Positions 33,861 through 41,500 of a stretch of DNA of 64,000 bases are shown one piece after another (the first letter of the stretch is position 1; every line of letters starts with the position of its first letter). The position numbers were made by a program, and so were the translations under genes. Origin of the DNA: Sphingobacteriales bacterium (GTDB lineage: Bacteria > Bacteroidota > Bacteroidia > Chitinophagales > Chitinophagaceae); NCBI GenBank assembly GCA_016219985.1, contig JACRJO010000018.1:62001-126000 (forward strand), written 5' to 3'. Below the pieces are notes generated by a model. That model saw nothing but the letters and a program-made list of their open reading frames with translations, made no database searches and was not told where the DNA came from.

Positions 33861-34756
33861 AATTTTCCTGCAAAGAATTAAAAGACTCTCCCTAACCGCA
33901 GCTTTTTCAAATTTTGTAAAGCCTTAAAGGCTTTGCGGGTTTAAAAATAACCGCGAAGCGGGAATTTCCTCCCCGCCTTACCGCCTTCCCGGCTAAAATT
34001 ATTTGCTGTTCACCTCACTTCGTGTAGTAGCAGATGACTAATGGGTTGGCCACGGATTGACACGAATTTTCCTGCAAAGAATGAAATGACTCGTTTGTAA
34101 ACACAACATTTTCATTTTTTGTAAAGCCTTAAAAACTTTGCGGGGTTTTAAAATAACCGCGAAGCGGGTATTCCCTTCCCGTCTTACCGCCTTACCGGCT
34201 AAAATTATTTGCACGCTTCCCTCTTGACAGATGTGACAAAGCAAGCCGAAAATGGGTAGCCACGAATTAACACGAATGAGCACGAAAGGATTTGCTTTAC
34301 AGAAAAATATACGACTCCCAAACTTTCGGAAACCAAAGTCCCCCTCTCGCCTCGCTAAGCCAGGCGTAGCGGGTCGGAGGATTAGGGGGCCGTGATTTTC
34401 CCGCAAAGAATTAAAAGACTCTCCTGTAAACACAGCATTTTCATTTTTTGTAAAGCCTTAAAAACTTTGCGGGGTTTAAAATAACCGCGAAGCGTGTATT
34501 CCCTTCCCGCCTTACCGCCTTCCCGGCTAAAATTATTTGCTGTTCACCTCACTTCGTGTAGTAGCAGATGACTAATAGGTTGGCCACGAATTAACACGGA
34601 TTGACACGAATTTTCCTGCAAAGAATGAAAAGATTCCCCAGTAAACACAGCATTTTCATTTTTTGTAAAGCCTTAAAAGCTTTGCGGGATTTAAAATAAC
34701 CGCGAAGCGGGTATTCCCTTCCCGGCTAAAATTATTTGCGCGGTTCACCTCCTGAG
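33861..34756. repeat. Four direct copies of a ~150-bp intergenic repeat
   Basis: Copies start near 33861, 34065, 34394 and 34609. Each runs from TTTTCCTGCAAAGAAT through TTTTGTAAAGCCTTAAA, CTTTGCGGG, TTTAAAATAACCGCGAAGCG and TTCCCTTCCCG to CGGCTAAAATTATTTGC. Copies 1 and 3 share a further tail with CACTTCGTGTAGTAGCAGAT. Copy 4 lacks the CTTACCGCCTT piece. AAAGCCTT-A-AAGGCTTT is a palindrome in copy 1, and CTTTGCGG/CCGCGAAG pairs with one mismatch in all copies, so each unit can form hairpins. Confidence 0.85.
34261..34290. repeat. 10-bp period tract (CACGAATTAA words)
   Basis: CACGAATTAA, CACGAATGAG and CACGAAAGGA. Related tracts lie at 34051-34070 and 34585-34614, each directly before or between the long repeat copies. 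Confidence 0.7.
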
Positions 34757-34921
34757 TGTACGGCCTTTTACCCCACTAACAACTGTTCGGAATATCCTTC
34801 TAATCCCTATTTTTGCCGGTAATAATTCATTCTAAAATCACCCCTGCGGAGAATCAACCTGCTCCATTGCCTCAGCGAAGGGACCGGCAGGCAGCAGGGG
34901 CAAAGAAAAACAACAAGATCT

Positions 34922-35821
34922 ATGATTGACAAAGGGGGTTTCATTTCCGTCATCGGCGCCGGCACCATGGGTAACGGTATCGCCCATGTATTTGCACAAT
35001 ATGGATTCCGGGTAACCCTGATCGATATATCGCAGGAACAACTGGATAAAGCTATTGCCACGATTGGCAAGAACCTCGACCGGATGGTGGCCAAAGAAGT
35101 AATCAGCAAAGAAAAAAAAGAGGAAACGCTGAAGAATATTACGACTTCCACTTCCATTGCCGAAGGAGTAAAAACAGCGGCACTGGTAGTGGAAGCGGCC
35201 ACAGAGAACACGGACCTTAAACTGAAGATCTTTCAGCAGGCGGATGCTGCGGCGCCGGCGGATTGCATCCTTGCCAGCAATACCTCCTCCATTTCTATTA
35301 CCAAAATAGCAGCTGTCACAAAAAGGCCGCAACAGGTGATCGGTATGCATTTTATGAATCCCGTACCGGTTATGAAACTGGTCGAGATCATTACCAACCC
35401 TGCCACCACGAAGCTGGTAACAGATACTATTGTATCCCTGAGTAAAACCCTCGGCAAAGTCCCCTGCGTGGTGAATGATTTCCCCGGCTTTATTGCCAAC
35501 CGCATCCTGATGCCCATGATCAATGAGGCCATTTACAGCCTGCAGGAAGGCGTGGCCGGCGTAACCGAAATTGACACCATCATGAAACTGGGCATGGCCC
35601 ACCCGATGGGACCGTTGCAGTTGGCCGACCTGATCGGCCTGGACGTCTGCCTTTCGATTATTAATGTCTTATTTGAAGGATTCGGTAATCCCAAGTATAA
35701 GCCCTGTCCCCTGCTGGAAGAGATGGTAAGAGAAGGAAAACTCGGGGTAAAAACCGGCGAAGGTTTTTATGTATATACAGCGGGGAGTAAGGAAATGGTT
35801 GTGAGCGGGAGGTTTAAATAA
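34922..35821 (+). CDS. 3-hydroxybutyryl-CoA dehydrogenase
   Basis: The 299-residue enzyme interconverts 3-hydroxybutyryl-CoA and acetoacetyl-CoA with NAD(P). The Rossmann loop is ISVIGAGTMGNGIAHVFA (residues 8-25) with LIDIS; the substrate domain has ASNTSSISITKIAA, GMHFMNPVPVMKLVEII with the catalytic His-Glu pair, NDFPGFIANRILMPMINEAI and HPMGPLQLADLIGLD. Typical length. No thiolase or crotonase is adjacent. The name hbd or paaH would fit, but the pathway is not shown. Confidence 0.9.
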   Translation: MIDKGGFISVIGAGTMGNGIAHVFAQYGFRVTLIDISQEQLDKAIATIGKNLDRMVAKEVISKEKKEETLKNITTSTSIAEGVKTAALVVEAATENTDLKLKIFQQADAAAPADCILASNTSSISITKIAAVTKRPQQVIGMHFMNPVPVMKLVEIITNPATTKLVTDTIVSLSKTLGKVPCVVNDFPGFIANRILMPMINEAIYSLQEGVAGVTEIDTIMKLGMAHPMGPLQLADLIGLDVCLSIINVLFEGFGNPKYKPCPLLEEMVREGKLGVKTGEGFYVYTAGSKEMVVSGRFK

Positions 35822-35835
35822 AAGCCCGGCGCAAC

Positions 35836-36156
35836 ATGATACTTTCGAAAAAAAGAAAAAGTTTTATTATTTCTGCCAGCATACCACTTGCCATTTGCCT
35901 GCTGGTAGTAGCACAACAGTTCCTTGAATACTATTTCAGGTTTTCAAGTAAATACCATTTTATATATAGCTATGGAAGTTCGTTCCGTTTTTTTATCCAA
36001 TTCGGGCTTGTCTTTTTCGGATTTATCAGGGGAACAGACTTATTAATCAGTAATCGCGAATACGTAAATACCCGGGAAAGAATCATATCAGGGCTTATTT
36101 CAATGAGTCCGGCCCTCTATATAATAGCTATGATTATTGTCTTAACCGGCTGGTAA
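35836..36156 (+). CDS. Small three-helix membrane protein, unknown
   Basis: A 106-residue protein with hydrophobic segments near residues 9-28, 48-64 and 84-104, a basic start (SKKRKS) and aromatic-rich loops (YYFRFSSKYHFIYSYG). No family recognised. Its codons are more AT-rich than those of its neighbours, which fits recent gain or weak selection. It starts 14 bases after the dehydrogenase and may be co-transcribed. Confidence 0.55.
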   Translation: MILSKKRKSFIISASIPLAICLLVVAQQFLEYYFRFSSKYHFIYSYGSSFRFFIQFGLVFFGFIRGTDLLISNREYVNTRERIISGLISMSPALYIIAMIIVLTGW

Positions 36157-36165
36157 CATGTAATG

Positions 36166-36813
36166 CTAGTTGGGCGGGCCGCCTTGAGCCGCCTGACCCA
36201 GCGGGGAGAGTTCCACCCCTCTCAGTTCTTTCAGCCGGAACAGCACTTCATTCAGCCGGCTCTTCGGTATACCGGCGTCCATACTGCAAAACAGCTGTAA
36301 TTCCTGGCGATGTACGGTGCAGTCAAAATGTTTGATAACCCGCATCACTTCATTCATCTGGGTGTAATCAAACCGGATATGGTAAGGAAGCTCCACCGGT
36401 TTTACCACGGCGGGAGTAACCTGCAGGGCCAGGGCCGCGGAGGATTTATACGCATTGATCAGTCCAGGGACGCCGAGCAAAGTACCCCCGAAATAACGGA
36501 CCACCACAATGAGGATATTCGTGAGTTTACGGCTGTCGATCTGTCCCAGGATGGGTTTCCCCGCAGTGCCGGAGGGTTCCCCGTCATCACTAACGCGGAA
36601 ACTATTGCCATCCAGTCCCAGCCGGTAGGCAAAACAATGATGCACGGCCTTAGGGTGCTCCTTTTTCAGCGCCGCCAGTTTCTCCCTGAAATCAGCTACA
36701 TCTTTCAGGGGATAGATATAGGCGATAAACCGGCTGCCCCGGTCCCGGAATTCGGCCTGGCCCGTTTTTTCAATTGTATTGTAATAAAAGGATTCCTCCG
36801 CTGGTTCAGACAC
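36166..36813 (-). CDS. YigZ/IMPACT family protein
   Basis: The 215-residue protein has the UPF0029 domain (GSRFIAYIYPL, HHCFAYRLG, DDGEPSGTAGKPILGQI, VVVRYFGGTLLGVPGLI) and a C-terminal ferredoxin-like domain. IMPACT proteins affect translation regulation in eukaryotes; bacterial YigZ function is unclear. The final residues (LGQAAQGGPPN) and the stop lie in a palindromic element related to that inside ribD. It overlaps the preceding small membrane protein gene by 8 bp. Confidence 0.88.
   Translation of the reverse strand: MSEPAEESFYYNTIEKTGQAEFRDRGSRFIAYIYPLKDVADFREKLAALKKEHPKAVHHCFAYRLGLDGNSFRVSDDGEPSGTAGKPILGQIDSRKLTNILIVVVRYFGGTLLGVPGLINAYKSSAALALQVTPAVVKPVELPYHIRFDYTQMNEVMRVIKHFDCTVHRQELQLFCSMDAGIPKSRLNEVLFRLKELRGVELSPLGQAAQGGPPN
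36169..36201. repeat. Palindromic element at the 3' end of yigZ
   Basis: GGGCGGGCCGCC and GCCGCCTGACCC form an imperfect hairpin. The 27-base core aligns without gaps to the ribD palindrome at about 20 of 27 positions, with an identical GCCTGACC end. Confidence 0.5.
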
Positions 36814-37033
36814 GTGCCGGTTTTTTAATCAGTAAATAATAAAGCTGGATAAACGTGATCACCACATTGGGAATGATCAAAGGCCAGTTGATATCCAGCA
36901 GGTACCCATAAATCACAAACATGATCGCCCCCATCATATTGATCAGACGTAAAGCCCGGATATCGGAACTCACCAGGAAACTGGTAACCACCAGCCCGGC
37001 ACCCGCATATCCCACCCATTCTATCCAATTCAT
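36806..37033 (-). CDS. YgjV-like small inner-membrane protein
   Basis: A 75-residue protein with three hydrophobic helices. WIEWVGYAGAGLVVTSFL, then RALRLINMMGAIMFVIYGYL and WPLIIPNVVITFIQLYYLL match the layout of YgjV-type proteins (L-R-x-I-N, YG, P-x-x-x-x-N, YYL), which resemble half-transporters such as SemiSWEET. Substrate unknown. It sits between ribD (15-base gap) and yigZ (overlap), in one operon. Confidence 0.6.
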   Translation of the reverse strand: MNWIEWVGYAGAGLVVTSFLVSSDIRALRLINMMGAIMFVIYGYLLDINWPLIIPNVVITFIQLYYLLIKKPARV

Positions 37034-37048
37034 TTTTCGTTTTTTTTA

Positions 37049-38125
37049 TTAGCCGGCATTCCGCCAGGTTTGAACCTCATCCTGTTCTAATTGCAATGTT
37101 TCCTCCAGCCGCCCCTTTTCTAAATCCGGTGCAGCCAGTCCGTTTCCGGTCTTCATCCCTGTATTCCGGATCACCCGGGCCTCATCCCAAAGACCTGTAT
37201 CGATAAAGGATTGCAGCAAGCGGGCACCGCCTTCCACCAGCACACTCTGAATATTCAATTGGTGCAAGGCAGAAAGGAGCTGCGAAATAAGGCTTTTATT
37301 TTTTTCCAGCCGGTAATAAACCAGGTTTTGTTTTTCTTCTTCTTTGATCGCATTAAAAACGATGGTCTTTTGCTCCCCGTTGAATATTTGAAGAGAAAGA
37401 GGCAACCTTAGTTCCATATCCACTACCAGCCGGACAGGCGATGGTCCCGGCCATAATCGGTTCGTTAAGGCCGGGTCATCCTGCAGGGCCGTATTCGTAC
37501 CCACCAGTATGGCCGCTTCTTCGCTGCGCCAGCGATGAACCAGCCTGTTTGAATATTCATTGCTGATCAGCAATCGCTCATTCTGCCTGTCTCCCGAAAT
37601 TCCTTCCTTCGGCCGGGGGCGGGCAATAAATCCATCCGCCGTCTGCGCCCATTTCAGAATTACATAGGGTCTTTTCTTTTCATGAAAAGTGAAAAACCGT
37701 TTATTCAGTTCCCTGCATTCATCCTCCAGCACGCCTTCGATCACTTCTATGCCTGCCGCCCGCAGTTTTTCAATGCCCTTTCCATTTACCGCTTCAAACG
37801 GATCACGGCAACCGATCACCACTTTAGGAATTCCTGTACGGATGATCAGGTCCGCGCAGGGCGGTGTTTTGCCATGATGAGCGCAGGGTTCGAGGGAGAC
37901 ATAGGCGATCAGGTTGCTATAGGTCTGGCCGCTCAAAGCGGCCTGACCTATAGCAATCGCATTCACCTCTGCATGCGCCTCCCCGTACCGCTGGTGCCAG
38001 CCCTCCCCGATAATGCGGTCGTCCTGTACCAGGACAGCCCCTACCATCGGGTTCGGCGCTGTATACCCTGCGCCCTTCCGGGCCAGTTCGATGCAGCGAT
38101 ACATGTATTTTTCGTGCTGATCCAA
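37049..38125 (-). CDS. ribD: Bifunctional riboflavin biosynthesis protein RibD (deaminase/reductase)
   Basis: RibD carries out pyrimidine deamination and ribosyl reduction in riboflavin synthesis. The N-terminal deaminase (about residues 1-145) has NPMVGAVLV, HAEVNAI and EPCAHHGKTPPC, all zinc ligands present; the reductase from about 150 has RPYVILKWAQTADGF, LVGTNTALQDDPALTNR and VLVEGGARLL. Between HAEV and SLEPC the loop (AIGQAALSGQTYSN) is encoded by a 43-bp palindrome. Starts are uncertain: the longest frame starts inside the -7 box, so I use the TTG at 38125 (MDQHEKYMYRC); an ATG lies at 38104. Confidence 0.88.
   Translation of the reverse strand: MDQHEKYMYRCIELARKGAGYTAPNPMVGAVLVQDDRIIGEGWHQRYGEAHAEVNAIAIGQAALSGQTYSNLIAYVSLEPCAHHGKTPPCADLIIRTGIPKVVIGCRDPFEAVNGKGIEKLRAAGIEVIEGVLEDECRELNKRFFTFHEKKRPYVILKWAQTADGFIARPRPKEGISGDRQNERLLISNEYSNRLVHRWRSEEAAILVGTNTALQDDPALTNRLWPGPSPVRLVVDMELRLPLSLQIFNGEQKTIVFNAIKEEEKQNLVYYRLEKNKSLISQLLSALHQLNIQSVLVEGGARLLQSFIDTGLWDEARVIRNTGMKTGNGLAAPDLEKGRLEETLQLEQDEVQTWRNAG
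37914..37956. repeat. 43-bp palindrome inside ribD
   Basis: Twelve-base arms TTGCTATAGGTC and GACCTATAGCAA are exact complements, followed inward by a T/T mismatch, exact seven-base arms GGCCGCT/AGCGGCC and a three-base loop. It encodes a surface loop of the deaminase in frame. Confidence 0.9.
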
Positions 38126-38140
38126 TGTCCTTTTAATCCG

Positions 38141-38148
38141 CAAAGATA
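38141..38148 (-). promoter_or_regulatory. -7 box before ribD
   Basis: TATCTTTG on the minus strand, 15 bases before the preferred TTG start. Confidence 0.5.
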
Positions 38149-38164
38149 CGAATGGCGGGTTTAG

Positions 38165-38269
38165 GTGGTAGGTGTTGGGTGTTGACTACCGACTATCGAC
38201 TATCGACTACCGACTACCCCCCCCCCCCACGAAGGCTCAATGCTCAGTTCTCAATGCTCAATTTTCATT
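38165..38269. repeat. Composite 7-bp arrays flanking a 12-C run, between ribD and prmC
   Basis: GGTGTTG-type and GACTACC/GACTATC units fill 38165-38217, a run of twelve C lies at 38217-38228, and GCTCAAT, GCTCAGT, TCTCAAT, GCTCAAT and TTTCATT fill 38235-38269. The array sits in the divergent promoter region of ribD and prmC. Confidence 0.85.
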
Positions 38270-38291
38270 GAAGGCCCCATTCACTATTCAC

Positions 38292-38299
38292 TAAATTTG
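38292..38299 (+). promoter_or_regulatory. -7 box before prmC
   Basis: TAAATTTG, five bases before the prmC ATG. Confidence 0.5.
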
Positions 38300-38304
38300 C
38301 ATTA

Positions 38305-39159
38305 ATGACACTACAGGAAGCCACATTCTCCTTATTAAACAAGCTCCGGGTCATTTATTCCGCAAGCGAAGCGGCTGCAATCACCGACCTGGTCATGGAG
38401 CAGCTGACCGGATCGGATAAAACGGAACGGATGCTTTATAAAAACAACCCCATCACCAATGAGGAAGTGGAAAGACTCGGGCATTATACCGAAAGATTAT
38501 TGCAGCAGGAACCGGTTCAGTATGTGCTGAATGAATCCTGGTTCTGCGGGCTGAAGTTTTATGTGGACAAAAAGGTGCTGATCCCCCGCCCCGAAACCGA
38601 GGAACTCGTGGAATGGATCATCTCGAATTGCAAATTCCCCATTGACCAACTGGAAATACTGGATATCGGCACCGGCAGCGGTTGTATCCCCGTCACCCTG
38701 AAAAGAAGACTCAGGAAAGCGGTTGTTACCGCCTGCGACATCAGCGAAACGGCGCTTGGAGTTGCCCGTAAGAACGCCGCCAGGCTTGGTGCAGATGTGA
38801 ATTTTCTGCAACTGGATATACTGGACCGCAGCAAATGGCCCGCCCTGCCCCGCTTCGATATTATCGTTAGTAACCCGCCCTATATCCCGGAAAACAACAA
38901 AGCCAGCATGGATCCGAATGTATTGCAGTATGAACCGCATACAGCCCTGTTTGTTCCGGATAATAACGCGTTGCTCTTTTATAAAGCCATTGCGGAACTG
39001 GGTAAATCGCACCTGGATCAGAATGGAACCTTATTCTTCGAGATACATGAAGATTTGGGGTTAGCTATAATGGATTTACTGGCAAAAGCAGGATACCAGG
39101 CCGAACTAAAAAAGGATATGCAGGGAAAGGACAGGATGATTAAGGCTGAATTGGGCTAA
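38305..39159 (+). CDS. prmC: Peptide chain release factor N5-glutamine methyltransferase
   Basis: PrmC methylates the GGQ glutamine of release factors. The 284-residue protein has the helical N-terminal domain with EPVQYVLNESWFCGL, the RPETEELVEW block, SAM-binding LDIGTGSGCIPVTL and the catalytic VSNPPYIPE. It is divergent from the ribD operon, and a repeat-rich gap follows. Confidence 0.92.
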   Translation: MTLQEATFSLLNKLRVIYSASEAAAITDLVMEQLTGSDKTERMLYKNNPITNEEVERLGHYTERLLQQEPVQYVLNESWFCGLKFYVDKKVLIPRPETEELVEWIISNCKFPIDQLEILDIGTGSGCIPVTLKRRLRKAVVTACDISETALGVARKNAARLGADVNFLQLDILDRSKWPALPRFDIIVSNPPYIPENNKASMDPNVLQYEPHTALFVPDNNALLFYKAIAELGKSHLDQNGTLFFEIHEDLGLAIMDLLAKAGYQAELKKDMQGKDRMIKAELG

Positions 39160-39566
39160 GAGATCAAAGGGAAAAGAGTGAAAGAGTTGGTTTATCACGA
39201 CTCCCGGTTATGATACGTGATTTTTTTCCACAAAGATTTTAAGACACTCCGTACCGGGAAAATCTCCTCTGCATTTTCACCTCAAGAAGGCTAAGGCAAT
39301 TACTGGTTAACTACTGTCTTCCTGGCTTTGCGGGAACCCTTTTAACAGGAAATTGTCCGCCTATAGCTAAGAGTTAAAGAGGTAAAGTGGGTAGCCCGAT
39401 ACCTGGAGGAAGTTCATTCGTTCATTTGGGAGTATAAAGCAACCGCTGTAAATTTTATTAGCTCTATCCATTATTCAGGAGCTGACTACCAGGCGGGATC
39501 TCTCTTTAACTCCTTTACTCTTTTACCTCTTTGCCCAAATAACCGGCAGCGGAAGCAGCATACCGG
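39160..39566. other. Gene-free stretch with 8-bp arrays in both orientations
   Basis: No credible gene. Octamer units lie at 39166-39189 (AAAGGGAA, AAGAGTGA, AAGAGTTG), 39369-39392 (AAGAGTTA, AAGAGGTA, AAGTGGGT) and, inverted, at 39502-39533 (CTCTTTAA, CTCCTTTA, CTCTTTTA, CCTCTTTG). The first two and the third could pair in a transcript. A sequence like the long repeat at 34 kb (GGCTTTGCGGG) occurs near 39327. Confidence 0.7.
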
Positions 39567-39950
39567 CTATTCCTTCCTGAATTTAGTTCGCTTCTCCATC
39601 ACCCCGTTGCTGTAGTAATCGAGAATGACATAGGTTTCATTCAGCAGGGATACTTTATTGATGTAAACCTGTTGCGTACCGGCCGGCATCAGTTGCAGGT
39701 CACTGGTAGCGGGATTATACTGGTACCTGCCATACCCGGCGGGGACATCATTATAGGAAGAATATTGCCCTTCCCCGGTAAAAGAGATATGAAAAGGAAA
39801 CCGGGACGCAGGTTCCCATGTGTAAGCCCCGGAAGACTGCGCAGTATAGTTCGCCTCTTCCACCCAACTGCCCACAAGGGTGCTGGTCTTTTCCTTTTTA
39901 CAGGAAAACAGGAACACAGAAAGAATAAGGAGGATTGCAGTTCGTTTCAT
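39567..39950 (-). CDS. Small lipoprotein with lipocalin-like pattern
   Basis: A 127-residue protein with a clear lipoprotein signal (ILLILSVFLFSC, then KKEK). The mature part opens LVGSWVEEANY, the G-x-W start of lipocalin-like domains, and continues as beta strands (RFPFHISFTGEGQYSSY, RYQYNPATSDLQL, QVYINKVSLLNETYVILDYY). Function unknown. It lies about 100 bases downstream of the exbB/exbD pair and may be read from its own promoter. Confidence 0.65.
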   Translation of the reverse strand: MKRTAILLILSVFLFSCKKEKTSTLVGSWVEEANYTAQSSGAYTWEPASRFPFHISFTGEGQYSSYNDVPAGYGRYQYNPATSDLQLMPAGTQQVYINKVSLLNETYVILDYYSNGVMEKRTKFRKE

Positions 39951-40054
39951 TGGTTGGATTGACCCTGCAAATCTAAGGGCCCCAACCCGGGAATGGCAGG
40001 TAATTCTACGTAGGAAATTTCATACTGCATACAGGCGGGTAGCCTAAAGATCCG

Positions 40055-40456
40055 CTATTGCTGCACCCGGGCCACCACTTTGGCCGTATCCTTTTTAGCA
40101 ATACCCATTACATGGAATACACCGCCATAATAGGCGCTGGTATCCGCGTTGATCACCACGGTGGGCGTATCCACAAAGGCTTTTTGCTTCCGGATCTCAA
40201 GTGTCAGCAAGGAATCAAAACTGGCCGCGTCCACTTTGGTGGAGCCGATAAAGTATTCCTGGTCCTTGTTGATGGAAACCATAATATCCTGCTTGGCCTT
40301 GGTCTCTTTCTTTCCCCGGGGCAGGCCCACCGGCACCACATTCGGGTTGGCCAGGGTGGCCACGATCAGGAAGAACATCAGCAGGATGAACAGGATATCA
40401 TTCAGCGAGTCGGTAAAGACCTCGGATTCGTCTCTATGTTTCTTTCTGAATTTCAT
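40055..40456 (-). CDS. ExbD/TolR-type biopolymer transport protein
   Basis: A 133-residue inner-membrane protein with one helix, FTDSLNDILFILLMFFLIV, containing the conserved proton-path Asp near residue 19, followed by a periplasmic domain. It partners the ExbB/TolQ-type channel encoded 9 bases upstream to energise a TonB- or Tol-type process. No tonB is in the window. The periplasmic domain shows the usual VVINADTSAYYGGVFHVM strand-helix. Confidence 0.85.
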   Translation of the reverse strand: MKFRKKHRDESEVFTDSLNDILFILLMFFLIVATLANPNVVPVGLPRGKKETKAKQDIMVSINKDQEYFIGSTKVDAASFDSLLTLEIRKQKAFVDTPTVVINADTSAYYGGVFHVMGIAKKDTAKVVARVQQ

Positions 40457-40465
40457 TCGGGTGAT

Positions 40466-41161
40466 TTAGCGGGTGGGTTCTTGCAGGATATCCAGGAAAT
40501 CGGCGGAAGCAGCTTCCATCTTATTGGCCGTTTTATCGATCTGTGTATTCAGGTAGCTGTGCGCCAGGTAGGCCATCAGGCCAATCACAAGGCCGGAAAT
40601 AGAAGTGATCAGTTTCGTATAGATACCACCGGAGATTATACTCACATCAAATTTATTGGCGGTCGTAATACCGGAAAACAACTGCATCAGCCCGATCAGG
40701 GTACCCACGAAACCGAAGATCGGCGCTGCTTTGGAGACCACGGAAAGAATGGCCAGGTTCTTCTCCAGCTTATACATTTCCAGGGTACCCACATTGTCCA
40801 TGCTTTTTTCGATACTGTCAATCGGTTTCCCGATCCGCTGGATCCCCTTGTCGATGATCCGGGCCACGGGATTGTTGGTATTCTTGGCAAAATTCCGGGC
40901 GGCCGTGACGTTCCCGCTTACAATATTATCCCGGATAATATTCATGAAATTTCCGTCAATCCGGGCCGCATTCCGGATCGCAATAGAGCGTTCAGCGAAT
41001 ATATATACACCCAGCAATAACATAGCCCCCAGGGGGATCATGATCCAGCCGCCCATTTGCAGTAATTCAAAGAAACTCAACTGCCCGTCATGATTGGCAT
41101 CCCCGGCCAGGCTCTGTGTGGCTTTTGTCAAAGAATCGGTAATCTGCAGTAAATCGATCAT
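40466..41161 (-). CDS. ExbB/TolQ-type proton channel with an EF-hand-like loop
   Basis: The 231-residue protein starts at ATG 41161 (MIDLLQITDSL). It has three membrane helices: WIMIPLGAMLLLGVYIFAE near residue 40, SKAAPIFGFVGTLIGLMQLF near 145, and TSISGLVIGLMAYLAHSYL near 185, the last two being the MotA/TolQ/ExbB signature. Before the first helix it has DANHDGQLSFFEL, a full match to the EF-hand loop pattern (D-x-N-x-D-G-x-L-x-x-x-E-L), which would lie on the periplasmic side. ExbD follows after 9 bases. Confidence 0.87.
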   Translation of the reverse strand: MIDLLQITDSLTKATQSLAGDANHDGQLSFFELLQMGGWIMIPLGAMLLLGVYIFAERSIAIRNAARIDGNFMNIIRDNIVSGNVTAARNFAKNTNNPVARIIDKGIQRIGKPIDSIEKSMDNVGTLEMYKLEKNLAILSVVSKAAPIFGFVGTLIGLMQLFSGITTANKFDVSIISGGIYTKLITSISGLVIGLMAYLAHSYLNTQIDKTANKMEAASADFLDILQEPTR

Positions 41162-41180
41162 ACTTTTCTCTTTAGGTGGG

Positions 41181-41188
41181 TAAAAGTA
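41181..41188 (-). promoter_or_regulatory. -7 box before exbB
   Basis: TACTTTTA on the minus strand, 19 bases before the ATG. Confidence 0.4.
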
Positions 41189-41306
41189 GTGCAAGACTAC
41201 TAAAAAGGTTTTTGTTTGTTTTCAACACCTGTCAATATTCGGGGGTAAGAACGAGAAAAAGCATGCCACGTTGTATATGGTGAGTAAGTTTTGGAGTTCT
41301 TTAACA

Positions 41307-41384
41307 GGAAGACGGAAAGTCGGAAAGACCGAAAGTTGGAAAGTCCGAAAGACGGGAAGTCCGGAAGACAGAAGGCCTGGAAGA
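41307..41384. repeat. 8-bp tandem array (GAAAGTCC/GGAAGACG words)
   Basis: Nine full octamers: GGAAGACG, GAAAGTCG, GAAAGACC, GAAAGTTG, GAAAGTCC, GAAAGACG, GGAAGTCC, GGAAGACA, GAAGGCCT, then GGAAGA. It is the same family as the array inside valS. Confidence 0.9.
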
Positions 41385-41458
41385 ATCATTCTTCACAACA
41401 GAAGACTCTTCCAGACCTTTTCATCTATCTATAACCAATTACTTAGACTGCAGCTAAA

Positions 41459-41500
41459 GACTAACGACTAAAGACTACCGACTAAAGACTACCGACTACT
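41459..41500. repeat. 7-bp tandem array (GACTAAC/GACTACC words)
   Basis: Six units, GACTAAC, GACTAAA, GACTACC, GACTAAA, GACTACC, GACTACT. The last unit contains the stop codon of the SPFH gene. Confidence 0.9.

Larger units (their letters stand above)
33779..34921. other. Gene-free block of about 1.1 kb filled with long repeats
   Basis: No credible gene. It contains four copies of a ~150-bp unit and three short 10-bp period tracts (CACGAATTAA words), plus an inverted AGGCG/CGCCT pair near 34340-34370. A -7-like TATTTTTG lies at 34808-34815, about 107 bases before the next gene. Confidence 0.75.

Noticed and set aside
34038..34433. 131-codon frame in the long repeat block
   Set aside because: It consists of translated repeat units, with no start context or domain.
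33779..34921. Insertion sequence or transposon
   Set aside because: No transposase frame and no terminal inverted repeats with target duplication could be found.
40058..41020. 320-codon plus-strand frame across exbD/exbB
   Set aside because: Antisense to two recognised membrane protein genes; the product is His/Gly-rich without family features.
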